From Gulosibacter chungangensis (GTDB lineage: Bacteria; Actinomycetota; Actinomycetes; Actinomycetales; Microbacteriaceae), in the NCBI RefSeq assembly GCF_008831155.1, contig NZ_WBKB01000003.1, positions 248,001 through 312,000 on the forward strand: a stretch of DNA of 64,000 nucleotides, in the 5' to 3' direction. The notes below the pieces were generated by a model. The model did not search any database. It had not been told where the DNA came from and was given only the letters and a program-made list of their open reading frames with translations. The translations under genes were made by a program, and so were the position numbers. Of the stretch, positions 17,405 to 28,993 are shown piece by piece. How positions within the stretch are numbered: position 1 is the stretch's first letter; every line of letters begins with the position of its first letter.

Positions 17405-18343
17405 TTAGCCCTCACGGATGTCATCAAACAGAACACTGGAGAGGTAACGCTCGCCGGTGTCGGGAACGATCACGACAATGTTCTTGCCCGCGTTCTCGGG
17501 ACGGTTAGCAACTTCGAGTGCTGCCCAGACGTTCGCACCGGCGGAGATACCCGAGAAAATCCCCTCCTGCTTGGTGAGTTCCTTCGATACTCGCAGTGAG
17601 TCATCCAGCGTGACATCGATGACCTCATCGATGATGCCCTGGTCGAGAATCTCCGGAATGAAGTTGGCGCCGAGGCCCTGAATCTTGTGGCCACCGGCAC
17701 GACCTTCGGTGAGCAGCGGCGAGTCAATCGGCTCAACCGCGACGATCTTCACCTCGGGCTTGTGTGCCCGAAGCGCCTGACCCGCACCGGTGATCGTGCC
17801 ACCGGTACCGATTCCGGCCACGAAAATGTCAACCTTGCCGTCGGTGTCGGCCCAGATCTCTTCACCGGTGGTTTCGCGGTGAATCTCGACATTGGCCTGG
17901 TTTTCAAACTGGCTGGCAAGAATGGAATTCTCGGTCGCGGCCTGAATCTCCTGTGCCTTCTGGACCGCTCCGCGCATCCCATCAGCCCCAGGAGTGAGCA
18001 CGAGCTCGGCACCGAATGCCTTCATCAGTGCGCGACGCTCGAGCGACATCGTCTCGGGCATCGCGATGATGACCTTGTAACCACGAGCCGCCCCAATCGC
18101 GGCAAGCGCGATTCCGGTATTGCCGGAGGTGCCTTCCACGATCGTGCCGCCAGCCTTCAGCTCGCCCGAACGCTCAGCCGCGCGAACAACACCCCAGGCG
18201 AGGCGGTCCTTCACACTTGCCGTGGGGTTGTTGAACTCGAGCTTTGCGTAGACGTTCGCATTGGACTCGTTGACGCGGTTGAGTCGTACCAGCGGGGTTC
18301 CACCAATAACGTCGGTGATGTCGTTATAAATCTTCTCGGCCAT
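17405..18343 (-). CDS. cysK: Cysteine synthase A (O-acetylserine sulfhydrylase)
   Basis: PLP fold II enzyme that makes cysteine from O-acetylserine and sulfide. The PLP lysine is in NPTASVKDRLAW, the substrate loop is EGTSGNTGIALA, and the phosphate-binding loop is GIGTGGTITGAG. The 312 residues are typical. The start MAEKIYNDITDVIGG at 18343 was chosen because AAAGG precedes it and the family begins there; the open frame runs to 18388 without conserved sequence. It lies directly upstream of cysE. Confidence 0.95.
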   Translation of the reverse strand: MAEKIYNDITDVIGGTPLVRLNRVNESNANVYAKLEFNNPTASVKDRLAWGVVRAAERSGELKAGGTIVEGTSGNTGIALAAIGAARGYKVIIAMPETMSLERRALMKAFGAELVLTPGADGMRGAVQKAQEIQAATENSILASQFENQANVEIHRETTGEEIWADTDGKVDIFVAGIGTGGTITGAGQALRAHKPEVKIVAVEPIDSPLLTEGRAGGHKIQGLGANFIPEILDQGIIDEVIDVTLDDSLRVSKELTKQEGIFSGISAGANVWAALEVANRPENAGKNIVVIVPDTGERYLSSVLFDDIREG

Positions 18344-18504
18344 TTCTGCCTTTCTTGCAGCACGTGTGTCTTGCGGCGCCAGTGCCATAAATTGGCAACC
18401 TCAGCCACAACCGAACAAGAATAAAGTTAGTCGCCACGCCCTCCATAACCATTGAGAAACCAGGGGATCTGTAACACTCGGTCATGTGGCCGGGTATCTG
18501 CAGC

Positions 18505-18540
18505 ACTCTGCGCAAGCATCAATACTCTGCGCAAACATCA
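18505..18540. repeat. 17-bp direct repeat, period 19
   Basis: ACTCTGCGCAAGCATCA (18505-18521) recurs as ACTCTGCGCAAACATCA (18524-18540) with one mismatch, in the region between divergent cysK and prmC. It may be a regulator site for either gene; nothing else in the 228-base gap is clear. Confidence 0.55.
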
Positions 18541-18571
18541 GTGCCACTGACAAACCATGCCGGGGGAATCC

Positions 18572-19462
18572 ATGGATATGACGCAACTTAGAAGCCAGGT
18601 ACGCGAGGAACTCGCGTTTTCGGGCTTTGAGCATCCCAATCGTGAGGCCGATCTCTTGCTCTCTGCAATCCTGCAGCGGAGCCTCGGTGATATCGAACTT
18701 GACCACCTCATGGGGCGAGACCTCGCGAGCGAAGACATTAACCGAGTCCTCCGGGCCACACGTAGCCGCGCACGACGTGAACCGCTGCAACATCTCGCCG
18801 GTACCGCCCCCTGCTATGGCTACGATTTTCAGGTCGGACCTGGAGTGTTCGTGCCCCGCCCCGAGACTGAATTGCTGATTGATTTTGGCCTGAATTTTTT
18901 GCGCGGCAGGGAATGGCAAGCTTCGCAGCAGCAGGCGGATGCTCCGCTGGTGGCTGATCTTGGCGCCGGCTCGGGTGCTATCGCGGTGTCGATCGCAGCA
19001 TCCCTGCCGGATGCGCGGGTGATCGCATACGAAGGCTCACCATTCGCGCTGCCGTGGCTGGTGCGGAATATTCGTTCCCTGGCACCCCAGGTGCGGGTGG
19101 AATATGGTGACTGGCATGAGCGCATCCATGCCGATTCGACGAGGCGCTTCACCGCAATCCTCTCGAACCCGCCCTATGTGCCCGCCGGGGACATTCCCGC
19201 AGACCCGGAAGTGCGCCTTTTCGACCCCGAAATGGCCTTGTACTCGGGCTCCGACGGCTTGGATGATATTCGCCGGATCGCACAAACCGCGGCGCAGTTA
19301 CTGCTGCCGGGTGGGCTCGTTGCGGTGGAACACACCGAGTCGCAGGGCAGTGCGGTGCGAGAAATCTTCAGCGAAGCGGGCCTTATCGAGGCCAGCACCG
19401 AACGCGATCTCACTGACCGGGACCGATTTAGCTGGGCACGGTATCCCGCACTTCCGGCTTAG
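18572..19462 (+). CDS. prmC: Release factor glutamine N5-methyltransferase
   Basis: SAM-dependent enzyme that methylates the GGQ glutamine of release factors, here presumably PrfA encoded nearby. The motifs are VPRPETELLID, the SAM loop DLGAGSGAIAVSIA (usually DLCTGSG) and the catalytic NPPY near residue 198. About 296 residues, normal length. ATG 18572 has GGGGGAA just upstream; ATG 18557 (in frame, five residues longer) lacks a Shine-Dalgarno sequence and ATG 18578 is also possible. tsaC, wecA and atpI follow on the same strand in the usual actinobacterial order. Confidence 0.92.
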   Translation: MDMTQLRSQVREELAFSGFEHPNREADLLLSAILQRSLGDIELDHLMGRDLASEDINRVLRATRSRARREPLQHLAGTAPCYGYDFQVGPGVFVPRPETELLIDFGLNFLRGREWQASQQQADAPLVADLGAGSGAIAVSIAASLPDARVIAYEGSPFALPWLVRNIRSLAPQVRVEYGDWHERIHADSTRRFTAILSNPPYVPAGDIPADPEVRLFDPEMALYSGSDGLDDIRRIAQTAAQLLLPGGLVAVEHTESQGSAVREIFSEAGLIEASTERDLTDRDRFSWARYPALPA

Positions 19463-19474
19463 AATGTGAAGGTT

Positions 19475-20152
19475 ATGGCAGATATCTATCAGTTGTCCGC
19501 GCCAAGCGAGTTGCTCGCGGGGATGCGTGAAGCGCAGCGGGCACTCGGCCTCGGCGAGGTGATCGTGATTCCTACCGATACGGTGTACGGGATCGCGGCC
19601 GACGCCTTCAAACCAGCGGCCGTGCAAGCGCTCTTGGATGCAAAGGGTCGCACGCGGCAGTCTCCGCCACCGGTACTCGTGGGGAGTGTAGCCACCATTG
19701 ACGCGCTGGCTTCGGAAGTGCCGGAGATTGTCCGGGAGCTGCTCGCCAAATACGCGCCGGGACCACTGACCGTCATTTTGCCCGCCCAGCCGAGCCTGAG
19801 CTGGGATCTGGGGGATACCCACGGTACGGTCGCACTCCGGGTACCAGACCATCCGCTCACCCTGGAACTGCTGCAGTCAACCGGGCCACTGGCAGTGTCC
19901 AGCGCGAACAAACACGGCGAACCTGCTCCGTCGAACGTTTCGGATGCGGTGGCCCAACTCGGTGCGGATGTGAATATCTTCTTGGATGCGGGGGAGGTTG
20001 GCGGAGCGCCCTCCACGATTCTCGACGCTACCGGGCTCACCATTCACGACAGTCCGATCCCAGCTCGAATCGTTCGCCAGGGGGCACTCTCGCGTGAGGC
20101 GATTGCCGAGGTCCTGGGAGAACTGCTCGAACCTGAAGAATTGGCGAGCTAG
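19475..20152 (+). CDS. tsaC: L-threonylcarbamoyladenylate synthase
   Basis: A YrdC-domain enzyme that makes threonylcarbamoyl-AMP from threonine, bicarbonate and ATP for the t6A37 tRNA modification. Seen are the KxR/SxN-type residues: VIPTDTVYGIAADAF, AKGRTRQSPPPVLVG, and the SSANKHGEPAPSNVSDA segment. The 225 residues make it the short TsaC form without a C-terminal Sua5 domain. ATG 19475 fits the family start; GTG 19466 would add three residues. TAGAAT at 19460-19465 is a possible -10 box nine bases upstream. wecA starts directly after its stop codon. Confidence 0.92.
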   Translation: MADIYQLSAPSELLAGMREAQRALGLGEVIVIPTDTVYGIAADAFKPAAVQALLDAKGRTRQSPPPVLVGSVATIDALASEVPEIVRELLAKYAPGPLTVILPAQPSLSWDLGDTHGTVALRVPDHPLTLELLQSTGPLAVSSANKHGEPAPSNVSDAVAQLGADVNIFLDAGEVGGAPSTILDATGLTIHDSPIPARIVRQGALSREAIAEVLGELLEPEELAS

Positions 20153-21424
20153 TTGCGCTTTCTCGGCCTGATCATCATCGTCGCAGCAGCCGTAAGTTTC
20201 GCCCTCTGCGCGGTGGTCTACCGACTCGCAATGCACTACAAGTGGTACCCACAGGTACGTGCCCGCGATGTGCACCGTACCCCGAAACCCCGTCTGGGTG
20301 GGATCGCGATGTTTATCGGATTCCTCGTGGCCCTTGCCGTGGCTTCCCAAATCAGCTGGTTCGACATCGTCTATGCGTCGCCCACGCGTGTCTTGGGGGT
20401 CATTGGTGCGGCAGCACTCATCGTGATCGTCGGTGTCATCGATGATTTTGTTGATCTCGACTGGATGGTCAAGCTCGCCGCGCAAATGGTCGCAGGTCTC
20501 GTCTTGGCGTTTTCGGGAGTCGCGATCACTTCCCTTCCCATTGGTGGCATCACCGTGGCCTCGCAGTGGATGAGTATTGCTTTCACCGTGCTCGCCGTGG
20601 TGCTGGTGATGAACGCGGTGAACTTTATCGACGGACTCGATGGACTCGTCGCGGGTATCGCGATCATCGGTAATGGGGTCTTCCTCGTCTATACCTTCTT
20701 CTTAAGCGAATCGATGCAAACCAGCCGCTTCTCGCTGGCCGCACTCATATCCGCGATTGTGGTCGGCATTTGCGTGGGCTTTCTGCCGTGGAATTGGAAT
20801 CCCTCGAAAATGTTCATGGGGGATGGGGGAGCGCTGCTCGTCGGGCTCCTGATGGCCACCTCCACCATTGCGGTGACCGGTGAGGTCGACCCCAGCCTCA
20901 TCAGTAAGGATGCGCTCTTCCCCGCATTCCTCCCGCTCGTGCTGCCCTTTGCGGTACTGATCGTGCCCCTGGTCGATTTCACGCTCGCGATTGTGCGCAG
21001 GCTTTCCGCGGGCAAGTCACCGTTTTCTGCGGATCGAAAGCATCTCCACCACCGGCTCCTTGACATGGGGCATACGCAACGTCGCGCGGTGCTGCTGTTT
21101 TACGGTTGGGCGATTGTCATTGGCGTTGGGGCGCTGCTGACCTTTACGATCCAGCCCATCTGGATCGCCGTGCTCTTTGTGACCTTGGGCATGATTATCT
21201 GTACGGTATTTACCGTGGCGCCACTCTCGCAGCGGAAACGACTCGAGACGCAGGCGCAGCGATCGCCCTACGGCGATGACGATGACCAATTCGATCCGCT
21301 CGACCGACTCGGTCTCGAGCAGTCAGATAAGGTTCGCGCGAACCATCCCGCCCCCGTTGCACTCGGCAAACGCATTCGCAAACTCACGCAACGGCCGCCG
21401 CGACCCCCGAAAGAGGAGCAGTAA
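20153..21424 (+). CDS. wecA: Polyprenyl-phosphate GlcNAc-1-phosphate transferase (WecA/TagO type)
   Basis: An integral membrane enzyme of the MraY/WecA family that moves a sugar-1-phosphate from UDP-sugar to a polyprenyl phosphate carrier, starting cell-wall polysaccharide or linkage-unit synthesis. About ten to eleven membrane helices are predicted. Conserved cytoplasmic loops are VIDDFVDLDW, NFIDGLDGL, KMFMGDGGA and ADRKHLHHRLLDMGH; the last histidine-rich loop marks the WecA group. The C-terminal 60 residues are polar and disordered. TTG 20153 directly follows the tsaC stop. Its place just before atpI matches rfe/wecA of mycobacteria. Confidence 0.88.
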   Translation: MRFLGLIIIVAAAVSFALCAVVYRLAMHYKWYPQVRARDVHRTPKPRLGGIAMFIGFLVALAVASQISWFDIVYASPTRVLGVIGAAALIVIVGVIDDFVDLDWMVKLAAQMVAGLVLAFSGVAITSLPIGGITVASQWMSIAFTVLAVVLVMNAVNFIDGLDGLVAGIAIIGNGVFLVYTFFLSESMQTSRFSLAALISAIVVGICVGFLPWNWNPSKMFMGDGGALLVGLLMATSTIAVTGEVDPSLISKDALFPAFLPLVLPFAVLIVPLVDFTLAIVRRLSAGKSPFSADRKHLHHRLLDMGHTQRRAVLLFYGWAIVIGVGALLTFTIQPIWIAVLFVTLGMIICTVFTVAPLSQRKRLETQAQRSPYGDDDDQFDPLDRLGLEQSDKVRANHPAPVALGKRIRKLTQRPPRPPKEEQ

Positions 21425-21870
21425 TGTCCACTGATAATTCCGTGCCTTCGAGCGTGCCAATCATGCACACTGTGCTCCGCTGGTCAATCATTCTGACCGT
21501 TGCGGTTGCCCTGGTGGGCGGTCTCGTGGGCTGGTTCGTGGCTGGCTGGTCCGGTGTGTGGTCCGCAGTGATCGCTGCTGCGGTCGTGCTGCTATTTACC
21601 GCGGTCACGGCGATTTCGATTATCTTTGCCGCGAAAATGCCGAGCACGTATTTCATGGCCGTGATTTTGGGTGCCTGGTTGCTCAAACTCATTGCCTTCA
21701 TCGGTGTGCTCGCCATCGTGCGTGCGTTTGACTTCACCCACGATTGGATGCTTTGGGGCACGATGCTCGCGGCACTCGTCGGCGCCCTTGCCATTGACGT
21801 CGTCGTAGTCCTGCGTTCACGACAGCCTTATGTCAGTGATATTGAGCTCCCCGGTCCGGAAACAAAGTAA
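21424..21870 (+). CDS. atpI: AtpI-like membrane protein upstream of the ATP synthase
   Basis: 148 residues with four hydrophobic segments (about 18-42, 46-68, 77-98 and 108-128), the layout of ATP synthase subunit I-type proteins that sit first in atp clusters and help c-ring assembly in other bacteria. Sequence conservation in this family is low, so the call rests on topology and position. The start codon overlaps the wecA stop (TAATG). A new promoter lies between it and atpB, so it may be expressed at a different level from the structural subunits. Confidence 0.78.
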   Translation: MSTDNSVPSSVPIMHTVLRWSIILTVAVALVGGLVGWFVAGWSGVWSAVIAAAVVLLFTAVTAISIIFAAKMPSTYFMAVILGAWLLKLIAFIGVLAIVRAFDFTHDWMLWGTMLAALVGALAIDVVVVLRSRQPYVSDIELPGPETK

Positions 21871-21940
21871 CGCAAGGCCCGTTCCTGGCAAATTTTCGTG
21901 ACCCAACCTTGCCCAGATCGTCATGAACCTGGAAATTTCT

Positions 21941-21949
21941 TGATAGGCT
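21941..21949 (+). promoter_or_regulatory. Candidate extended -10 promoter of the atp operon
   Basis: TGATAGGCT fits the extended -10 form TGNTANNNT. It lies in the 177-base gap before atpB and would give a 5' leader of about 90 nt. No clear -35 hexamer accompanies it. Confidence 0.45.
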
Positions 21950-22047
21950 GATGAGGTTGGCAGTTACAAATCTGTGATCGCCACACTGCACCGTCACATG
22001 CCGCGCATCCATGAATTTTTTGGTGCGCCTCGAGACAGGAGATTCCC

Positions 22048-22866
22048 CTGATTCCCACAGCCCTGAATCTGTTGACGGGTATCGCGGTCACCGCCGGTGG
22101 CGAGTTCCACGCACCGAATGTGGATGAGGAGTACTTCCCTCCCGCGCTGTTATTTGACGGCACTCCTTTTGAGATCAACCGAATCATCATGGTTCGTCTC
22201 ATTGCCGTCGCAGTACTGATGCTGATCTTCTGGATCGCACTCCGGAAGCCGAAGGTGGTGCCGGGCAAGCTGCAGTCACTCGTCGAAATGGGAGTCGGCT
22301 TCGTTCGTGACGGCATCGTGTACGACATGCTCGGCGAGCGTATCGGCAAGAAGTACCTGCCGTACATCCTGATGGTGTTCTTCGGTGTGCTCTTCATGAA
22401 CATCACCGGTATTGTCCCGTTGCTGAACGTGTCGGGTAACGCCATTATCGGTATGCCCATCGTTCTCGCAGTCGTGACCTACATTGCCTTCATCTACGCG
22501 GGCTTCCGTGAAGTTGGTGGCGCGAAGTTCCTGAAGAACGCGCTGTTCCCCTCGGGAGTGCCTTGGGTGATGTACATCCTGCTCACTCCGATTGAGCTCG
22601 TGAACACGTTCATCGTCCGCCCCGTATCGCTGGCACTTCGACTCTTCCTGAACATGATGGTGGGTCACCTGCTGCTGGTGCTGACGTTCTCGGCGACCTG
22701 GTTCTTCTTCGGCCTGCTCAATGTATGGAGCGCAATGGGCATCATCACCCTCGCGGGTGGCTTCTTCATGACGCTCATCGAGATCCTCGTGTCGGTCCTG
22801 CAGGCCTACGTATTTGCACTGCTCACGACCAGCTACATCCAGCTCTCGGTTGCGGAAGAACACTAG
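22048..22866 (+). CDS. atpB: ATP synthase Fo subunit a
   Basis: Membrane stator subunit forming the proton half-channels next to the c-ring. Six membrane helices are predicted, and the essential arginine lies in VSLALRLFLNMMVGH; the segment PIELVNTFIVRPVSL precedes it. The N-terminal GGEFHAPNVDEEYFPPA and GTPFEINRI are typical of actinobacteria. The start is unusual: AGGAGA at 22037-22042 is correctly placed only for CTG 22048 (or ATT 22051), giving an LIPTALNLL-type N-terminus like that of relatives, which usually begin with Met-Ile-Pro. TTG 22072 lacks a Shine-Dalgarno sequence. About 272 residues. Confidence 0.93.
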   Translation: MIPTALNLLTGIAVTAGGEFHAPNVDEEYFPPALLFDGTPFEINRIIMVRLIAVAVLMLIFWIALRKPKVVPGKLQSLVEMGVGFVRDGIVYDMLGERIGKKYLPYILMVFFGVLFMNITGIVPLLNVSGNAIIGMPIVLAVVTYIAFIYAGFREVGGAKFLKNALFPSGVPWVMYILLTPIELVNTFIVRPVSLALRLFLNMMVGHLLLVLTFSATWFFFGLLNVWSAMGIITLAGGFFMTLIEILVSVLQAYVFALLTTSYIQLSVAEEH

Positions 22867-22941
22867 TTCCGCGCTCGAGTTAATAGACCAACCTCGATAC
22901 TCAATTACCTCAAACGACGATTTCCGCTGACCTGGCGGTAA

Positions 22942-23196
<255 letters not shown>

Positions 23197-23212
23197 TTAG
23201 GCACTTCCACCA

Positions 23213-23791
23213 ATGAGCATCATTAACAACGGACCCGCAGTACTCGCTGCGGAAACCGACAGCAACAGCTTTGGCTGGGACCCCAGCCTGCTTGTTCCCG
23301 CGGTGTACGACATCGTGTGGTCGCTTGTTGTGTTCGTGGTGCTCCTGCTGTTCTTCTGGAAGTTCGTCCTTCCGCAGCTGAACAAAATCCTTGAAGAGCG
23401 CGCCTCCAAGATTGAAGGCGGCATCGAGCAGGCAGCGGCCGTACAGGCCGAGGCTGACGCACGCAAGGAAGAATACGAGCAGCTGCTGGCCGAGGCCCGC
23501 ACTGAAGCCGCAGAGATTCGCGAAAAGGCACGCGCCGAAGGTGAATCGATCAAGGCTGAGAAGAAGCAGGAGACCCAGAACGAGCTCGACCGCATGACGA
23601 AGGCTGCCAAGGACCAGATCGAGGCGGAGCGCCAGTCGGCGATCGTCTCACTGCGTCAGGAAGTCGGCTCGCTTGCGCTTGACCTCGCTTCGGGCGTTGT
23701 CGGCGAAAGCTTGAACGACGACCAGCGTTCCAACGTCTATGTCGACCGCTTCCTTACCGAGCTCGACCAGAAGGCGGGGACGAACCGATAA
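23213..23791 (+). CDS. atpF: ATP synthase Fo subunit b
   Basis: The peripheral stalk protein. It has a short exterior N-terminus, one membrane helix at about 32-50 (YDIVWSLVVFVVLLLFFWKF), then a long charged coiled coil rich in Ala, Glu, Lys and Arg that reaches to the delta subunit. Length is 192 residues, as usual for actinobacteria. No obvious Shine-Dalgarno sequence precedes ATG 23213, 16 bases after atpE. Its stop overlaps the atpH start (TAATG), so the two stator subunits are translationally coupled. Confidence 0.95.
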   Translation: MSIINNGPAVLAAETDSNSFGWDPSLLVPAVYDIVWSLVVFVVLLLFFWKFVLPQLNKILEERASKIEGGIEQAAAVQAEADARKEEYEQLLAEARTEAAEIREKARAEGESIKAEKKQETQNELDRMTKAAKDQIEAERQSAIVSLRQEVGSLALDLASGVVGESLNDDQRSNVYVDRFLTELDQKAGTNR

Positions 23792-24582
23792 TGCGTAGCG
23801 CGACACAGCACGCACTTGCCGCGGTAAAGCGGGAGATTGACACGGTCACTCAGATCGACGCCGATTCGGTGCGCGGTCTCTTTGGTGTGGTCGATACCCT
23901 CGCTGAATCAAAGCCATTGGCGTCGGCGCTTGTCGAACGGGGGGCAACCCCCGAGTCGAAGCGCACTCTGGTTGAGCGCGTGTTTGGATCGCAGCCGGGT
24001 GGCGCAGCCGTCCGAATTCTCGCGACTGTGGCAGCACAGAAATGGGATTCGGCCGAAGAGTTGATTCAAGTCACTCAGGAAGCTGCGATCCGCGCGCTCG
24101 CTCAGGCCACCGGCAACCACGAACAGCTCGGTACCGAGCTGGACGCCTTCCTTGACACCGTGCTTTCGAACGGCGACCTCGAGCTTTCGCTCGGGACGCG
24201 CCTGCAGGCTGCGGACACCAAGGTTGCGCTGGTGAACCGCCTCTTCGGCCAGCGACTGAGCGTCGACACGATGCGCCTTCTGGCCTCGCTCTTCACCCAC
24301 TCGGGTGGACGCCGTACGCGCCGTCTCGTGAGCTGGGCTCGTCAGATCGTGGCTGACCAGGCTAACCGCTCGGTTGCCGTGGTAACCGTGGCGCGTGCGC
24401 TCGGCGACCAGCAACTGGCTCGCCTCAAGGCGGGGCTCACTGCTCGCTTCGGGCGCGAAGTTGCGGTCAACCAGATCATCGATCCAGCCGTAATCGGTGG
24501 CATGCGCATTGAGTTCGGTGACGTCGTTATCGACGACACCGCGGCGGCTCGCCTCCACGACCTTCGCCTGCAGCTCGCATAG
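23791..24582 (+). CDS. atpH: ATP synthase F1 subunit delta
   Basis: Links the b-stalk to the top of the alpha/beta hexamer. At 263 residues it is longer than the roughly 180 residues of E. coli delta, as is common in actinobacteria. The conserved C-terminal part is present: [19 protein letters not shown], then [12 protein letters not shown]. The N-terminal helical domain (residues 1-110) is more variable. It is coupled to atpF through a one-base overlap and followed by atpA after 47 bases. Confidence 0.94.
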   Translation: MRSATQHALAAVKREIDTVTQIDADSVRGLFGVVDTLAESKPLASALVERGATPESKRTLVERVFGSQPGGAAVRILATVAAQKWDSAEELIQVTQEAAIRALAQATGNHEQLGTELDAFLDTVLSNGDLELSLGTRLQAADTKVALVNRLFGQRLSVDTMRLLASLFTHSGGRRTRRLVSWARQIVADQANRSVAVVTVARALGDQQLARLKAGLTARFGREVAVNQIIDPAVIGGMRIEFGDVVIDDTAAARLHDLRLQLA

Positions 24583-24629
24583 CTGCGCACGTGAACTTCG
24601 GGGCTCAGCCCCAACGACAAGGGAAGAAC

Positions 24630-26270
24630 ATGTCAGAACTTACGATTAATCCGGACGAGATCCGCGATGCTCTTTCGAGCTTCGCGAGCTCGTACCGTCC
24701 GCAGGGTGCGTCGGCCACCGAAGTCGGTACGGTAATCAGCGCCGCCGACGGTATCGCCCGTATCGAGGGTCTGCCCTCGACCATGGCTAACGAGCTCATC
24801 AAATTCGAGGACGGCACCCTCGGTCTCGCGCAGAACCTTGACGAGGACGAGATTGGTGCCATCGTGCTCGGCCCCTTCGCCGGCATTGTGGAGGGTATGA
24901 CCGTTACCCGCACCGGTGAAGTTCTCTCGGTTCCCGTGGGTGAGGGCTACCTCGGCCGCGTGGTAAACCCGCTGGGTGAGCCCATCGATGGCCTCGGCGA
25001 GATCACCGGCATTGAAGGCCGTCGTGCCCTCGAGCTCCAGGCCCCCGGCGTGATGGACCGTAAGTCGGTTCACGAGCCGATGGAAACCGGTATCAAGGCA
25101 ATCGACGCGATGATCCCCGTTGGCCGTGGCCAGCGTCAGCTCATCATCGGTGACCGCCAGACCGGTAAGACCGCAATCGCGATCGACACCATCATCAACC
25201 AGAAGGCTAACTGGGAGTCGGGTGACCCCACGAAGCAGGTGCGCTGCATCTACGTTGCCATCGGTCAGAAGGGTTCGACCGTTGCCGCCGTTCGTGGCGC
25301 CCTTGAAGAAGCAGGTGCCCTCGAGTACACCACCATCGTGGCCTCGCCGGCATCTGACCCTGCTGGCTTCAAGTACCTCTCGGCATACACCGGTTCGGCC
25401 ATCGGCCAGCACTGGATGTACGGCGGCAAGCACGTCCTCATCATCTTCGATGACCTGTCCAAGCAGGCCGAGGCATACCGTGCCGTTTCGCTCCTGCTGC
25501 GTCGCCCGCCGGGCCGTGAGGCCTACCCCGGTGACGTGTTCTACCTCCACTCGCGTCTGCTCGAGCGCTGCGCAAAGCTCTCGGATGAGCGCGGTGCGGG
25601 TTCGATGACCGGTCTGCCAGTCATCGAAACCAAGGCAAACGACGTGTCGGCATACATCCCGACCAACGTGATTTCGATCACCGACGGTCAGATCTTCCTC
25701 CAGTCGGACCTCTTCCTCGCGAACCAGCGCCCCGCCGTTGACGTGGGTATTTCGGTCTCGCGTGTTGGTGGTTCGGCACAGCAGAAGCACATCAAGAAGG
25801 TCTCCGGTACCTTGAAGCTCGAGCTCGCGCAGTACCGCGACCTCGCTGCCTTCGCGATGTTCGCTTCGGACCTCGACGCCGCCACCAAGCGTCAGCTTGA
25901 GCGCGGTGCTCGCCTTACCGAACTGCTGCGTCAGAAGAACTACAACCCGATGCCGATCGAAAAGCAGGTCGTTTCGATCTGGGCCGGTACCAACGGCAAG
26001 ATCGACAACGTTCCGGTTGAAGACGTGCTCCGCTACGAAGCGGAACTTCACGACTACCTCGCTCGCAACACCTCCGTACTCGACGACCTTCGCACCAGCG
26101 GCAAGCTGGAGCCTGAAGTGCTCTCGGCAATGGAGACCGGTATCGACGAGTTCTCGAAGACGTTCCAGCTCTCCGACGGTAAGCCTCTCTACTCGGTAGG
26201 TCGCGAAGAGTTCGACGCGATCGCTGAAGAGGACGTCGAGCAAGAGCAGATCGTCCGGGGCAAGCGCTAA
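24630..26270 (+). CDS. atpA: ATP synthase F1 subunit alpha
   Basis: The non-catalytic nucleotide-binding subunit of the F1 hexamer. The Walker A motif [13 protein letters not shown] starts at residue 174. The family signature [17 protein letters not shown] and the arginine-finger region ISVSRVGG are present. 546 residues, normal. ATG 24630 has AAGGGAAG upstream; the GTG at 24591 opens the same frame but adds an unconserved 13-residue leader. The C-terminus is extended and acidic ([14 protein letters not shown]). Confidence 0.97.
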   Translation: MSELTINPDEIRDALSSFASSYRPQGASATEVGTVISAADGIARIEGLPSTMANELIKFEDGTLGLAQNLDEDEIGAIVLGPFAGIVEGMTVTRTGEVLSVPVGEGYLGRVVNPLGEPIDGLGEITGIEGRRALELQAPGVMDRKSVHEPMETGIKAIDAMIPVGRGQRQLIIGDRQTGKTAIAIDTIINQKANWESGDPTKQVRCIYVAIGQKGSTVAAVRGALEEAGALEYTTIVASPASDPAGFKYLSAYTGSAIGQHWMYGGKHVLIIFDDLSKQAEAYRAVSLLLRRPPGREAYPGDVFYLHSRLLERCAKLSDERGAGSMTGLPVIETKANDVSAYIPTNVISITDGQIFLQSDLFLANQRPAVDVGISVSRVGGSAQQKHIKKVSGTLKLELAQYRDLAAFAMFASDLDAATKRQLERGARLTELLRQKNYNPMPIEKQVVSIWAGTNGKIDNVPVEDVLRYEAELHDYLARNTSVLDDLRTSGKLEPEVLSAMETGIDEFSKTFQLSDGKPLYSVGREEFDAIAEEDVEQEQIVRGKR

Positions 26271-26311
26271 GCCGCGCGCACCTGACGAGAGACTAGAGGT
26301 ACAGGAGAACC

Positions 26312-27208
26312 ATGGGATCACAGCTTCGCGAATATCGCGCGCGGATTAAGTCTGCGCAGACGATGCAGAAGGTAACGAGCGCCATGGAGCTGATTGCAAC
26401 CTCGCGCATTGCAAAGGCACGCGCGCGGATGGAGGCTTCAAACCCCTACAGCCGCGCCGTGACGCAGGCAGTTTCGGCAGCCGCGACTCACTCGGCGACC
26501 ATCGAGCACCCGCTCCTTACGGAGCCGGAGAAGGTTCGCCGAGCGGCAGTCGTGCTGTTCACCAGTGACCGCGGTCTCAACGGTGCGTTCTCACAGAACG
26601 TACTCAAAGAGACCGAGGAGCTGACCAAGCTGCTGCGCGAGCAGGGTAAGGAAGTTGTGTACTACCTCGTCGGCCGTAAGGCCGTCGGGTACTTCACCTT
26701 CCGTGACCGCGGCTTCGAAAAGGAGTGGACCGGCTCGACTGAGCAGCCGGTATTCACCACCGCGAAGGAAATCGGCACCACGCTCGTGGAACGCTTCACG
26801 ACCCCCTATGAAGAGGGCGGCGTGGAGGAGATCCACATCATCTACAACCGCTTCAAGAACATGGTGGTGCAGGATGCGACAGTCGTTCGTATGCTCCCGC
26901 TAGAGGTAGTCGACGGCGTGGAAGAACCCTCGGACGACGAGATTCTTCCGCTCTACGAGTTCGAACCGGATGCGGATTCGGTGCTTGACGCACTGCTTCC
27001 GATCTACATCGAATCGCGACTCTTTAACGCCATGCTGCACTCGGCTGCTTCTGAGCAGGCAGCCCGTCAGCGCGCGATGAAGGCGGCGTCTGACAACGCA
27101 CAAGAACTGGTTAACGACTACACCCGACTGGCGAACAACGCGCGCCAGGCCGAGATTACGCAGCAGATCAGTGAAATCGTGAGCGGCGCGGACGCGCTCG
27201 CTTCCTAA
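26312..27208 (+). CDS. atpG: ATP synthase F1 subunit gamma
   Basis: The central rotor shaft. The N-terminal helix [20 protein letters not shown] and the C-terminal helix with [18 protein letters not shown] form the coiled coil inside the hexamer; the C-terminal signature is intact. Between them lies the Rossmann-like domain with [17 protein letters not shown]. 298 residues, normal. ATG 26312 has AGGAGA upstream. It is part of the atpBEFHAGDC operon. Confidence 0.96.
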   Translation: MGSQLREYRARIKSAQTMQKVTSAMELIATSRIAKARARMEASNPYSRAVTQAVSAAATHSATIEHPLLTEPEKVRRAAVVLFTSDRGLNGAFSQNVLKETEELTKLLREQGKEVVYYLVGRKAVGYFTFRDRGFEKEWTGSTEQPVFTTAKEIGTTLVERFTTPYEEGGVEEIHIIYNRFKNMVVQDATVVRMLPLEVVDGVEEPSDDEILPLYEFEPDADSVLDALLPIYIESRLFNAMLHSAASEQAARQRAMKAASDNAQELVNDYTRLANNARQAEITQQISEIVSGADALAS

Positions 27209-27218
27209 CCCGCGCTGA

Positions 27219-28705
<1,487 letters not shown>

Positions 28706-28706
<1 letters not shown>

Positions 28707-28993
28707 TGTCAAACGCAGAGAGCTTTGGTGTACCAATGCTGAACGTCAACGTGGTCAACGCCACCGAACAGGTGTGGGAAGGCAAAGCCAAAGAGGTTAT
28801 TGCCTACACCACCGAGGGCTCGATCGGTATCCGCCCCGGCCACACACCCGTTCTGGCAACCCTCGCGGTTGGTGAGGTTCGGGTCATTACCGAAGAAGGC
28901 AAGACGATTTCGGCTACCGCCGAGAACGGCTTCCTCTCGGTCTCGAATGACCTGGTAACCGTGATCGCTGGCGAGGCTGTCGTTACGGCGTGA
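28706..28993 (+). CDS. atpC: ATP synthase F1 subunit epsilon, short form
   Basis: Rotor subunit joining gamma to the c-ring. Only the N-terminal beta-sandwich is present (LNVNVVNATEQVWEG, TTEGSIGIRPGHTPVLA). The protein ends after 95 residues (or 85 from ATG 28736), so the C-terminal helical hairpin that inhibits ATP hydrolysis in E. coli is absent, as in several actinobacteria. GTG 28706 is favoured because AAGGA in the end of atpD is well spaced. yaaA overlaps its stop by four bases (GTGA). Confidence 0.92.
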
